From contig CP136069.1 of NCBI GenBank assembly GCA_032622095.1, positions 19,233,326-19,297,325 on the forward strand: a stretch of DNA of 64,000 nucleotides, read 5' to 3'. A program made the position numbers and the translations under genes. The notes beneath the pieces are model-generated. The model was not told the origin of the DNA. It did no database searches and was given only the letters and a program-made list of their open reading frames with translations. This DNA is from Siphonodentalium dalli. Taxonomy: Eukaryota > Mollusca > Scaphopoda > Gadilida > Siphonodentaliidae. This document shows positions 46,901 to 59,752 of this stretch, one piece after another (positions within the stretch are counted from its first letter, which is position 1; each line of letters starts with the position of its first letter).

Positions 46901-49900
46901 CCTTGAATCTTAGCTGAAAAGGCTGATATTGTGACATTACACAGTATACAACAAGATTAGATATTCAGTCTTTCTTATTCACAAGTGTGAAATATAATAA
47001 TACAGGTTTCCTTGGTCATATTTCACTTGACAACATATTGTTCATGTGATGTCATAACCTTGTAAAGCTTTCCCTTAATGCTAAATAAGACTTGGAATTT
47101 TTTAACCCATAGTTTTGGGAGAGTATTAAAGATAGTTGTTGTATGAAATATTATGTTTTATTTTGATATCTGAGGAAAATATGCATCTCATAATATATTT
47201 ATACAACATTTTAGCATTTCAGACCTTTTTCAAGCTATAGATGATGGTTGAATATATCCATTTTTTCACTACGTCAAGCATAACGTCATTGGGTTCTGAA
47301 AGACCCAAAAGGGGTGAAATCATGGGGGTGCATGTAAATCCCCACCCAATCTTGCTGCCTGTGATTGCAATAACGCATGGGGTGTAATATATCATTTTAA
47401 GCGGTATAATGCAGAGAATATGGAGGTGTGGTCCCTATTAAAGATTAATAAAATTGCATTTCCCTTAAGGTGACACTCCACAGTTTCGAATTATCAGTAG
47501 GGGTAAATTTCTTAGAATAGAGTACCAGTGTTTTCTGTCACCATGGGTGTGGTATGTTTATTGAGAGAAGGTTAGTTATGAATTTGTGGATTTTTAGAGG
47601 ATGTCTTTGAGTTTTGAAAAATATTGTTTCAGGTGACCTTGACCCCACCAGTTTGAAGTGGTAGCGATTTCTGCGAAACAGTGGCTCCAGACACCAGCGT
47701 GACATTTTAGCACCTAAAATTTGTCATCTGCATGAAAAATATTTTTAAAAAACTTACAGTGGTGAGAAGTTTGAAATTTTTTGATATTTTTGTGAGGAAA
47801 CAGTGTTCTTCCAGACAACATAGGCGGCTATACCATAGATCTTCTGGTTTTTGTGTCCCACGAGCCTGAAAATCGCTTATTTTGGTCATTTTTGCATCAA
47901 AATTTCATTTTTCAGGCACACAATCAAGGGGCATAACTCTTGCTACCCCCATTAAAATGACAAATCTGTACCAAAATCTTTAAGCCTAGTATGTGCTCAA
48001 CCCAGGTATATATACATTGTATATGTGTTGTGGGATCACATTTCTGTTATTTTTCATTGAATTGATGCCCCCTTATTTTTCACCAATCCCTGCAGAAACT
48101 GTGGAGTGTCACCTTCAAGACCAGCAAATAGCACCATTTTCATCTGTCAACTTGACAAATATTGTTACTGAAAATCATTTTTTAGCAAACCTGTTCAGTT
48201 AGAAGGAACATTTTATGGTAGATACACCATTCTTCTATGCATATTCCAATACAGGTTGTCTTTAATCATATAAATTGGTGGGGATATGGAGTCTTGGAGC
48301 AGTGGGGGGGGGGGGGGGGTGGTGGTGGTGGTTCATGTATATGGTTATTGGTGATTTTTCAGATGATGGGTACTTTTTCATGACATCATATGCTCCTTGA
48401 ATCTTAGCTGAAAAGGCTGATATTGTGACATTACACAGTATACAACAAGATTAGATATTCAGTCTTTCTTATTCACAAGTGTGAAATATAATAATACAGG
48501 TTTCCTTGGTCATATTTCACTTGACAACATATTGTTCATGTGATGTCATAACCTTGTAAAGCTTTCCCTTAATGCTAAATAAGACTTGGAATTTTTTAAC
48601 CCATAGTTTTGGGAGAGTATTAAAGATAGTTGTTGTATGAAATATTATGTTTTATTTTGATATCTGAGGAAAATATGCATCTCATAATATATTTATACAA
48701 CATTTTAGCATTTCAGACCTTTTTCAAGCTATAGATGATGGTTGAATATATCCATTTTTTCACTACGTCAAGCATAACGTCATTGGGTTCTGAAAGACCC
48801 AAAAGGGGTGAAATCATGGGGGTGCATGTAAATCCCCACCCAATCTTGCTGCCTGTGATTGCAATAACGCATGGGGTGTAATATATCATTTTAAGCGGTA
48901 TAATGCAGAGAATATGGAGGTGTGGTCCCTATTAAAGATTAATAAAATTGCATTTCCCTTAAGGTGACACTCCACAGTTTCGAATTATCAGTAGGGGTAA
49001 ATTTCTTAGAATAGAGTACCAGTGTTTTCTGTCACCATGGGTGTGGTATGTTTATTGAGAGAAGGTTAGTTATGAATTTGTGGATTTTTAGAGGATGTCT
49101 TTGAGTTTTGAAAAATATTGTTTCAGGTGACCTTGACCCCACCAGTTTGAAGTGGTAGCGATTTCTGCGAAACAGTGGCTCCAGACACCAGCGTGACATT
49201 TTAGCACCTAAAATTTGTCATCTGCATGAAAAATATTTTTAAAAAACTTACAGTGGTGAGAAGTTTGAAATTTTTTGATATTTTTGTGAGGAAACAGTGT
49301 TCTTCCAGACAACATAGGCGGCTATACCATAGATCTTCTGGTTTTTGTGTCCCACGAGCCTGAAAATCGCTTATTTTGGTCATTTTTGCATCAAAATTTC
49401 ATTTTTCAGGCACACAATCAAGGGGCATAACTCTTGCTACCCCCATTAAAATGACAAATCTGTACCAAAATCTTTAAGCCTAGTATGTGCTCAACCCAGG
49501 TATATATACATTGTATATGTGTTGTGGGATCACATTTCTGTTATTTTTCATTGAATTGATGCCCCCTTATTTTTCACCAATCCCTGCAGAAACTGTGGAG
49601 TGTCACCTTCAAGACCAGCAAATAGCACCATTTTCATCTGTCAACTTGACAAATATTGTTACTGAAAATCATTTTTTAGCAAACCTGTTCAGTTAGAAGG
49701 AACATTTTATGGTAGATACACCATTCTTCTATGCATATTCCAATACAGGTTGTCTTTAATCATATAAATTGGTGGGGATATGGAGTCTTGGAGCAGTGGG
49801 GGGGGGGGGGGGGTGGTGGTGGTGGTTCATGTATATGGTTATTGGTGATTTTTCAGATGATGGGTACTTTTTCATGACATCATATGCTCCTTGAATCTTA

Positions 49901-52900
49901 GCTGAAAAGGCTGATATTGTGACATTACACAGTATACAACAAGATTAGATATTCAGTCTTTCTTATTCACAAGTGTGAAATATAATAATACAGGTTTCCT
50001 TGGTCATATTTCACTTGACAACATATTGTTCATGTGATGTCATAACCTTGTAAAGCTTTCCCTTAATGCTAAATAAGACTTGGAATTTTTTAACCCATAG
50101 TTTTGGGAGAGTATTAAAGATAGTTGTTGTATGAAATATTATGTTTTATTTTGATATCTGAGGAAAATATGCATCTCATAATATATTTATACAACATTTT
50201 AGCATTTCAGACCTTTTTCAAGCTATAGATGATGGTTGAATATATCCATTTTTTCACTACGTCAAGCATAACGTCATTGGGTTCTGAAAGACCCAAAAGG
50301 GGTGAAATCATGGGGGTGCATGTAAATCCCCACCCAATCTTGCTGCCTGTGATTGCAATAACGCATGGGGTGTAATATATCATTTTAAGCGGTATAATGC
50401 AGAGAATATGGAGGTGTGGTCCCTATTAAAGATTAATAAAATTGCATTTCCCTTAAGGTGACACTCCACAGTTTCGAATTATCAGTAGGGGTAAATTTCT
50501 TAGAATAGAGTACCAGTGTTTTCTGTCACCATGGGTGTGGTATGTTTATTGAGAGAAGGTTAGTTATGAATTTGTGGATTTTTAGAGGATGTCTTTGAGT
50601 TTTGAAAAATATTGTTTCAGGTGACCTTGACCCCACCAGTTTGAAGTGGTAGCGATTTCTGCGAAACAGTGGCTCCAGACACCAGCGTGACATTTTAGCA
50701 CCTAAAATTTGTCATCTGCATGAAAAATATTTTTAAAAAACTTACAGTGGTGAGAAGTTTGAAATTTTTTGATATTTTTGTGAGGAAACAGTGTTCTTCC
50801 AGACAACATAGGCGGCTATACCATAGATCTTCTGGTTTTTGTGTCCCACGAGCCTGAAAATCGCTTATTTTGGTCATTTTTGCATCAAAATTTCATTTTT
50901 CAGGCACACAATCAAGGGGCATAACTCTTGCTACCCCCATTAAAATGACAAATCTGTACCAAAATCTTTAAGCCTAGTATGTGCTCAACCCAGGTATATA
51001 TACATTGTATATGTGTTGTGGGATCACATTTCTGTTATTTTTCATTGAATTGATGCCCCCTTATTTTTCACCAATCCCTGCAGAAACTGTGGAGTGTCAC
51101 CTTCAAGACCAGCAAATAGCACCATTTTCATCTGTCAACTTGACAAATATTGTTACTGAAAATCATTTTTTAGCAAACCTGTTCAGTTAGAAGGAACATT
51201 TTATGGTAGATACACCATTCTTCTATGCATATTCCAATACAGGTTGTCTTTAATCATATAAATTGGTGGGGATATGGAGTCTTGGAGCAGTGGGGGGGGG
51301 GGGGGGGTGGTGGTGGTGGTTCATGTATATGGTTATTGGTGATTTTTCAGATGATGGGTACTTTTTCATGACATCATATGCTCCTTGAATCTTAGCTGAA
51401 AAGGCTGATATTGTGACATTACACAGTATACAACAAGATTAGATATTCAGTCTTTCTTATTCACAAGTGTGAAATATAATAATACAGGTTTCCTTGGTCA
51501 TATTTCACTTGACAACATATTGTTCATGTGATGTCATAACCTTGTAAAGCTTTCCCTTAATGCTAAATAAGACTTGGAATTTTTTAACCCATAGTTTTGG
51601 GAGAGTATTAAAGATAGTTGTTGTATGAAATATTATGTTTTATTTTGATATCTGAGGAAAATATGCATCTCATAATATATTTATACAACATTTTAGCATT
51701 TCAGACCTTTTTCAAGCTATAGATGATGGTTGAATATATCCATTTTTTCACTACGTCAAGCATAACGTCATTGGGTTCTGAAAGACCCAAAAGGGGTGAA
51801 ATCATGGGGGTGCATGTAAATCCCCACCCAATCTTGCTGCCTGTGATTGCAATAACGCATGGGGTGTAATATATCATTTTAAGCGGTATAATGCAGAGAA
51901 TATGGAGGTGTGGTCCCTATTAAAGATTAATAAAATTGCATTTCCCTTAAGGTGACACTCCACAGTTTCGAATTATCAGTAGGGGTAAATTTCTTAGAAT
52001 AGAGTACCAGTGTTTTCTGTCACCATGGGTGTGGTATGTTTATTGAGAGAAGGTTAGTTATGAATTTGTGGATTTTTAGAGGATGTCTTTGAGTTTTGAA
52101 AAATATTGTTTCAGGTGACCTTGACCCCACCAGTTTGAAGTGGTAGCGATTTCTGCGAAACAGTGGCTCCAGACACCAGCGTGACATTTTAGCACCTAAA
52201 ATTTGTCATCTGCATGAAAAATATTTTTAAAAAACTTACAGTGGTGAGAAGTTTGAAATTTTTTGATATTTTTGTGAGGAAACAGTGTTCTTCCAGACAA
52301 CATAGGCGGCTATACCATAGATCTTCTGGTTTTTGTGTCCCACGAGCCTGAAAATCGCTTATTTTGGTCATTTTTGCATCAAAATTTCATTTTTCAGGCA
52401 CACAATCAAGGGGCATAACTCTTGCTACCCCCATTAAAATGACAAATCTGTACCAAAATCTTTAAGCCTAGTATGTGCTCAACCCAGGTATATATACATT
52501 GTATATGTGTTGTGGGATCACATTTCTGTTATTTTTCATTGAATTGATGCCCCCTTATTTTTCACCAATCCCTGCAGAAACTGTGGAGTGTCACCTTCAA
52601 GACCAGCAAATAGCACCATTTTCATCTGTCAACTTGACAAATATTGTTACTGAAAATCATTTTTTAGCAAACCTGTTCAGTTAGAAGGAACATTTTATGG
52701 TAGATACACCATTCTTCTATGCATATTCCAATACAGGTTGTCTTTAATCATATAAATTGGTGGGGATATGGAGTCTTGGAGCAGTGGGGGGGGGGGGGGG
52801 GTGGTGGTGGTGGTTCATGTATATGGTTATTGGTGATTTTTCAGATGATGGGTACTTTTTCATGACATCATATGCTCCTTGAATCTTAGCTGAAAAGGCT

Positions 52901-54938
52901 GATATTGTGACATTACACAGTATACAACAAGATTAGATATTCAGTCTTTCTTATTCACAAGTGTGAAATATAATAATACAGGTTTCCTTGGTCATATTTC
53001 ACTTGACAACATATTGTTCATGTGATGTCATAACCTTGTAAAGCTTTCCCTTAATGCTAAATAAGACTTGGAATTTTTTAACCCATAGTTTTGGGAGAGT
53101 ATTAAAGATAGTTGTTGTATGAAATATTATGTTTTATTTTGATATCTGAGGAAAATATGCATCTCATAATATATTTATACAACATTTTAGCATTTCAGAC
53201 CTTTTTCAAGCTATAGATGATGGTTGAATATATCCATTTTTTCACTACGTCAAGCATAACGTCATTGGGTTCTGAAAGACCCAAAAGGGGTGAAATCATG
53301 GGGGTGCATGTAAATCCCCACCCAATCTTGCTGCCTGTGATTGCAATAACGCATGGGGTGTAATATATCATTTTAAGCGGTATAATGCAGAGAATATGGA
53401 GGTGTGGTCCCTATTAAAGATTAATAAAATTGCATTTCCCTTAAGGTGACACTCCACAGTTTCGAATTATCAGTAGGGGTAAATTTCTTAGAATAGAGTA
53501 CCAGTGTTTTCTGTCACCATGGGTGTGGTATGTTTATTGAGAGAAGGTTAGTTATGAATTTGTGGATTTTTAGAGGATGTCTTTGAGTTTTGAAAAATAT
53601 TGTTTCAGGTGACCTTGACCCCACCAGTTTGAAGTGGTAGCGATTTCTGCGAAACAGTGGCTCCAGACACCAGCGTGACATTTTAGCACCTAAAATTTGT
53701 CATCTGCATGAAAAATATTTTTAAAAAACTTACAGTGGTGAGAAGTTTGAAATTTTTTGATATTTTTGTGAGGAAACAGTGTTCTTCCAGACAACATAGG
53801 CGGCTATACCATAGATCTTCTGGTTTTTGTGTCCCACGAGCCTGAAAATCGCTTATTTTGGTCATTTTTGCATCAAAATTTCATTTTTCAGGCACACAAT
53901 CAAGGGGCATAACTCTTGCTACCCCCATTAAAATGACAAATCTGTACCAAAATCTTTAAGCCTAGTATGTGCTCAACCCAGGTATATATACATTGTATAT
54001 GTGTTGTGGGATCACATTTCTGTTATTTTTCATTGAATTGATGCCCCCTTATTTTTCACCAATCCCTGCAGAAACTGTGGAGTGTCACCTTCAAGACCAG
54101 CAAATAGCACCATTTTCATCTGTCAACTTGACAAATATTGTTACTGAAAATCATTTTTTAGCAAACCTGTTCAGTTAGAAGGAACATTTTATGGTAGATA
54201 CACCATTCTTCTATGCATATTCCAATACAGGTTGTCTTTAATCATATAAATTGGTGGGGATATGGAGTCTTGGAGCAGTGGGGGGGGGGGGGGGGTGGTG
54301 GTGGTGGTTCATGTATATGGTTATTGGTGATTTTTCAGATGATGGGTACTTTTTCATGACATCATATGCTCCTTGAATCTTAGCTGAAAAGGCTGATATT
54401 GTGACATTACACAGTATACAACAAGATTAGATATTCAGTCTTTCTTATTCACAAGTGTGAAATATAATAATACAGGTTTCCTTGGTCATATTTCACTTGA
54501 CAACATATTGTTCATGTGATGTCATAACCTTGTAAAGCTTTCCCTTAATGCTAAATAAGACTTGGAATTTTTTAACCCATAGTTTTGGGAGAGTATTAAA
54601 GATAGTTGTTGTATGAAATATTATGTTTTATTTTGATATCTGAGGAAAATATGCATCTCATAATATATTTATACAACATTTTAGCATTTCAGACCTTTTT
54701 CAAGCTATAGATGATGGTTGAATATATCCATTTTTTCACTACGTCAAGCATAACGTCATTGGGTTCTGAAAGACCCAAAAGGGGTGAAATCATGGGGGTG
54801 CATGTAAATCCCCACCCAATCTTGCTGCCTGTGATTGCAATAACGCATGGGGTGTAATATATCATTTTAAGCGGTATAATGCAGAGAATATGGAGGTGTG
54901 GTCCCTATTAAAGATTAATAAAATTGCATTTCCCTTAA

Positions 54939-55649
54939 GGTGACACTCCACAGTTTCGAATTATCAGTAGGGGTAAATTTCTTAGAATAGAGTACCAGTG
55001 TTTTCTGTCACCATGGGTGTGGTATGTTTATTGAGAGAAGGTTAGTTATGAATTTGTGGATTTTTAGAGGATGTCTTTGAGTTTTGAAAAATATTGTTTC
55101 AGGTGACCTTGACCCCACCAGTTTGAAGTGGTAGCGATTTCTGCGAAACAGTGGCTCCAGACACCAGCGTGACATTTTAGCACCTAAAATTTGTCATCTG
55201 CATGAAAAATATTTTTAAAAAACTTACAGTGGTGAGAAGTTTGAAATTTTTTGATATTTTTGTGAGGAAACAGTGTTCTTCCAGACAACATAGGCGGCTA
55301 TACCATAGATCTTCTGGTTTTTGTGTCCCACGAGCCTGAAAATCGCTTATTTTGGTCATTTTTGCATCAAAATTTCATTTTTCAGGCACACAATCAAGGG
55401 GCATAACTCTTGCTACCCCCATTAAAATGACAAATCTGTACCAAAATCTTTAAGCCTAGTATGTGCTCAACCCAGGTATATATACATTGTATATGTGTTG
55501 TGGGATCACATTTCTGTTATTTTTCATTGAATTGATGCCCCCTTATTTTTCACCAATCCCTGCAGAAACTGTGGAGTGTCACCTTCAAGACCAGCAAATA
55601 GCACCATTTTCATCTGTCAACTTGACAAATATTGTTACTGAAAATCATT
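54939..55649. repeat. Truncated last unit of the array
   Basis: 711 bp of unit sequence, including both 19-bp inverted repeats, ending at ACTGAAAATCATT. The normal continuation TTTTAGCAAACC is replaced by GTAGTCTCATAATAAC. Confidence 0.95.
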
Positions 55650-55770
55650 GTAGTCTCATAATAACTACGACATTAAACGTCAAAAAGATACTAACGTCTC
55701 GGGGTCATATTGATCAGCAGTAACTTGCAGTAATATGGCAAGGTTAATTACCACGAATAAGGCGAAAAGG
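55650..55770. other. Right flank of the array
   Basis: About 120 bp of single-copy-looking sequence between the end of the array and the Mutator-like element. No feature seen. Confidence 0.5.
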
Positions 55771-55779
55771 ACCAGTCTA

Positions 55780-56944
55780 TGGGAGGCCATTTTCACATTT
55801 ATTCCTTATTTTCCCTCAAGCGCAAATATTTGCGCTTTTATAAGCGTAAATATTTACCCTTTTAAAAGCGCAAATATTTGCGCTTAAGCGAAAATAGATC
55901 ATATTTAATTGCGCTTAAGCGAAATGATTTGCGATAAACGCAAATAATTTGCGTTTAAGCGCAAATAAACATTCATATGCATTGATCACCCCTGAATTAA
56001 TTTTAAATGGCACAAGCCTAAACACATCACTCAAGTCTACCATATGAGGGAAGCAATCCCACAGTAACCGTAATTTCTTTTTTTTTGACCATGTGCAGGA
56101 CATGTCTTTTTTATAAAATATACTAGATCTCTGGGACGGAGACAAATTCTTGGGGCAGGGATGCTGATAATATGAAAACAGGGTTCCCCCTATTTCAAGT
56201 CAATAAGTACACCATATGAGGACAGCAAGCCCCCCTCCCAGTAACCCCTAATTCCATTTTTATAGCCATGTAAATTGCATATATATGTGCAGGATATGTC
56301 CCTTTAATAAAATATACTAGAGCTCTGGGAGTGAGGCACCAGTTCTTGGGATACCAGAGACAGAACTAAAATTTTCGAGTCTGTATGGGGCTACTACTAT
56401 GGCTGAAGGGGTCACTCTCACCAAAAAAGTGCTGAAGGGTACACAGGGTTTGGAAAATGTGCTGAAGGGTACACAGGGTTTATGATCGGCACTTACATCG
56501 TTTCTAAAACTGTATTTCTGAAAGTCTGATGCCCATTAGCAGTTTGTTTTCTGTTCATTTTAATGTTCATTGGAACGCAAACAATCATTCTCTAACAGAA
56601 ATCATGGCAGATACGAATACTAAACGTCATTTAAACGAGATTTCAAAACCTGTGTACCCTTCAGCACATTTTAAAATCCTGTGTACCCTTCAGCACTTTT
56701 TTTGGTGAGAGTGACCCCTTCAGCACTACTATGGGCCCATAATAATATACTATGAGATGGATTCAATCATTCGCAATTCGAGGGAAGTGGTGGAGTGTTA
56801 GGTATTTGCGCTTAAGCGCAAATGATTTCCGCTTAAGCGCAAATAAATGGATAGACACATATTTTCGCTTAAGCGCAAATGATTTACGCTTAAGCGCAAA
56901 TATTTGCGCGCAAATAAATAATAAATGTGAAAAGGGCCTCCCTT
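55780..56944. mobile_element. Mutator-like (MULE) non-autonomous element
   Basis: GGGAGGCCATTTTCACATTT (from 55781) and its reverse complement ending 56942 match with one mismatch over 23 bp. ACCAGTCTA is directly repeated outside (55771-55779 and 56945-56953), a 9-bp target duplication typical of Mutator-like elements. If the duplication is read as 8 bp, hAT would be the alternative. Both ends are filled with palindromic AGCGCAAATATTTGCGCTTA-type repeats (55817-55970 and 56800-56912). There is no transposase frame. Another element is nested at 56402-56724. Confidence 0.82.
56402..56724. mobile_element. Nested Mutator-like fold-back MITE with 9-bp target duplication
   Basis: Long terminal inverted repeats of about 80 bp start GCTGAAGGGGTCACTC at 56402 and end with the reverse complement at 56724. 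Each arm itself contains GTGCTGAAGGGTACACAGG twice. ACTACTATG is duplicated directly on both sides (56393-56401 and 56725-56733). Long TIRs plus a 9-bp duplication indicate a Mutator-like MITE. The unpaired centre is about 160 bp and non-coding. Confidence 0.9.
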
Positions 56945-56984
56945 ACCAGTCTAATGCGCGAAATTCGGCAACAATTGTGTAAGT

Positions 56985-57100
56985 TTCTACTTCATGTTCC
57001 CCAATTACATAAATGACACCGACAAAGGAATAAAATCAAACATAAGACTATTTTCCGATGACACTCTTTTATAATATTATGATATAGGTATAGATTTACT
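56985..57100 (+). pseudogene. LINE reverse transcriptase fragment
   Basis: One frame reads YFMFPNYINDTDKG, then IKSNIRLFSDDTLL, followed by a stop. This matches the catalytic block of non-LTR retrotransposon reverse transcriptases (consensus IND...I...IRLFADDT). The alanine of the FADD box is serine and no further RT sequence is recognisable downstream. It begins just right of the Mutator-like element. The exact clade cannot be set from so short a piece. Confidence 0.6.
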
Positions 57101-57912
57101 GGGTGTTTGCAACTGGGGACATATAGAGAATAGTTTTTCAACTTTAATAAGTGAATAACATTGTATACAAGAATATTCACGACAGTGAATGATAACATGT
57201 ACACATTAGCTCATTATATTAAAAGATTGCGAATCAAAGCGAGAAAATCAACGACGGCCACAATTTTAGTACATACAATTTTCTCTGATAGGAACCTGAA
57301 ACGGAACGAAAGGTTGAACTCAATCGAGACGGTGACATTTGGTGCTCACTATCCCCAATTAATGTATGTTGCTATTATCCAGTGAGATATATTGTAAGCT
57401 CAATCTTTGAATTTTGAGCTTCGTATTGTGTAATTTTATGAAATGAGTTCTTTAAACAAACACACCTAAATAGACTATATACCAGGTAGCTGCATATGTT
57501 CGTTCGATAATTTCTTAACATTGGTTTTATAACTTTTATTTGTGATTATAGGCCATCTTGTTATATTTTAATGTTATATCAATTTATTTACTGTTATCTA
57601 TAGCACCGTGATCCCTTAATTTTTGCATATCTGTCACAAAATAGTTTATCTGTTTTATATGTTTGACATTTTGGTATTAAGCTTGTAGATTCGATTGCTT
57701 TATAGCTCTTGGTCCATTCTAATAGTCCATTGATATTTAGCTCAATTCTCTCATTCTGCTGGAGTATATATATACATTGGTTTATACAGTTAGTTTTCCC
57801 CACACCTTGTGATGTCTTTATAGCTCGAATATCGGAAATTTTATTCCTCATTTTTGAGCGATATAATAATTGTACATTTTGCATATTTTATAGGCCGCGG
57901 CTAGAGTAGCCG
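57101..57912. other. Spacer without recognised feature
   Basis: AT-rich. Frames of 60-96 codons on both strands (for example minus 57594-57884) show no domain I know. Could include more decayed LINE sequence. Confidence 0.4.
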
Positions 57913-58049
57913 AACTGCTAAAGTACCGTATACTGATCTTTATCCGAACTGCTATAAAGTACTGTATACGCAGTATGCATGCTACAGTACCGTATATGCC
58001 TACGGTTTAGCAGCTCATCTAAAGTGTCGTATACGGTACTTGAGTAGTT
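57913..58049. repeat. Fold-back repeat, about 137 bp
   Basis: AACTGCTAAAGTACCGTATA (from 57913) is inverted at 58029-58049 with two mismatches. A third, direct copy of the motif (AACTGCTATAAAGTACTGTA) lies inside. Possibly a small MITE; no clear target duplication. Confidence 0.55.
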
Positions 58050-59146
58050 TGACCAGGGCATCATATACATTTGATTCGCATGTCACGTGAATATATAGAG
58101 ACATAATGATGATGGTGTTGTGAGTAACATGAACTTCGTGATGGCATCCATGCACCAAGCGTGTGGTATTTCGACCGGGGATTAGTATCTTTCGAGTCCA
58201 CACTGTATATTAACCAGCTGCATGGACGTGATTTTGAAATGGAGCATGCCACGTGGATTCAAATTGAAGAAAGAAACAGCAAAAAACCCGATTTGTCTGG
58301 AATTATATACTCATATTTATGCTTATTACGTTCTCTGAATGAATGAATGCTTTATTGCATAATCTACCATTTAAGGTAGAACAATGCAAAACATACATGT
58401 ATATACATATCTGTTTAAGGTGTTGTATTAATAGATATATGGCTGGTGGTTGTTTTTGGGGCAGGTTAATTGTCCCATTCCCATTGACCGATTGAGGACG
58501 CCGCAGTTTTACAATACCAGGATTCAATAGCAAATATACACTAGTTTCTCATATTTAACTCCATGTATAGGCTTTAGATTAGTCTAGTTTGGGAACACCA
58601 GACATGGGCTGATCCGTTTCAATCCCAGCACGATATGCCACGGGCCATGCATGCAGAGCTAGTGGGGTGAGTTTGGGAGGGCCTGTGAATCTGGGACGTT
58701 CTGAAACGTTATATTGTGCTATTCAGGTTGATAAATTTAGTTATATTTTAAAGATGCACAATCTGAATTAACGCTCGCAAATTACCATTTCCTTGGCTTC
58801 GGGGGTAAAAAATATTTGATTTGAGTCGAGGAATCCACCCTTCAAAGCTCAGAGTGATCATATATCGATGTTTGAAATCTATTATTTTTCACCACCCATA
58901 TATATAATTTTCAAGTGGCCCAGTAAACAGTCGACGAGAATACTTTCTCTGACCAAATTGCGGATGAAGATGGATAACTCTAAAATCAGGTGGCTTTTGT
59001 GTGTCAGATATTTGACAAACCGGCAAAATTTCATTGAATAAAATGTTAATAAATAACTAGTTTGGGGCAATTTTCTACTATATATACTTGACTGTGGTTA
59101 AGCATTATTTTTTCGATTCTTATAACTGAAGCGGCATTTCAACAAA

Positions 59147-59147
<1 letters not shown>
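58050..59147. other. Spacer with possible retroposon tail
   Basis: At 58336-58400 the minus strand reads ATGCAATAAAGCATTCATTC, a polyadenylation-like signal followed by a CATTC simple repeat. This is the form of many non-LTR retrotransposon 3' ends. No ORF of such an element is identifiable. The rest is unannotated. Confidence 0.35.

Positions 59148-59179
<32 letters not shown>
59148..59179. repeat. TTG/GTT microsatellite
   Basis: About ten tandem GTT triplets, uninterrupted. Confidence 0.95.
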
Positions 59180-59688
59180 AATCTGATGATATGGGGACCA
59201 TCTAATCGGATTCAGTACCTTTGAATAATAAATTATTAATTGTTTGTGATTTTCTGAATACATGCTCAGTGATCTGATAGCTAAAAGTCATGCCTAAATT
59301 TACTTTTGTTTCTACTCCCCCAACCTACTCATTAATTGTACAAAACACTGAAATATTCTGTAGTTTATTATATTGTTTCTCTTTGAATGTTTCACTGTTT
59401 TGAATTTGGGATTGGATTTTTGCGGACTTTTTTTCGCCGTCTTATATTTTATTGTATGTTAGTTTTGAAGACTAATATAAGGGGTATGCATATATAGTGC
59501 TGTCAACACATTTGATATTTTGAAAACAAAAATGTTTTGGAAGCTATTTTCACCAAGCTTGTTGTGATTTCCTCAAAATGATGAGAAGTGACCCCTCTAA
59601 AAATAATGTAATAAAATATTTAAAACACTGCTCCCGGACCCCTGTGTTGCAATAGTGATCTTGAGTTAGTTCTAAGGGCACTATACGC

Positions 59689-59752
59689 AACAATAGAATC
59701 ACTGACCCAGAGAACAAACCAACAATAGAATCACTGACCCAGCGAACAAACC
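59689..59752. repeat. 32-bp direct duplication
   Basis: AACAATAGAATCACTGACCC AG..GAACAAACC twice in tandem, differing at one base (AGAGAAC against AGCGAAC). Confidence 0.9.

Larger units (their letters stand above)
28045..55649. repeat. 27.6-kb tandem array, 18 full units of 1,494 bp plus a partial unit
   Basis: Units start with GGTGACACTCCACAGTTTC at 28045, 29539 and so on every 1,494 bp (1,495 for units 2 and 6). The last start is 54939 and the last unit stops at 55649. All are head to tail. Wherever I compared them the units are identical apart from one extra G in the homopolymer of units 2 and 6. Each unit has a 645-bp inverted-repeat-bounded segment and an 849-bp spacer. The only frames are 60 and 69 codons, repeated identically in every unit and without a recognisable domain, so I do not call genes. 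Motifs such as GGGGCATAACTCTTGCTACC and GGTGACCTTGACCCCACC recall dispersed repeats of marine invertebrates. Confidence 0.98.

Noticed and set aside
28283-55723. Repeated 60- and 69-codon frames on minus and plus strands in each array unit (86 codons in the last)
   Set aside because: They recur only because the unit recurs. Composition is AT-rich and hydrophobic without motifs, the plus frame spans the right inverted repeat, and the last one changes its C terminus merely by running into the flank.
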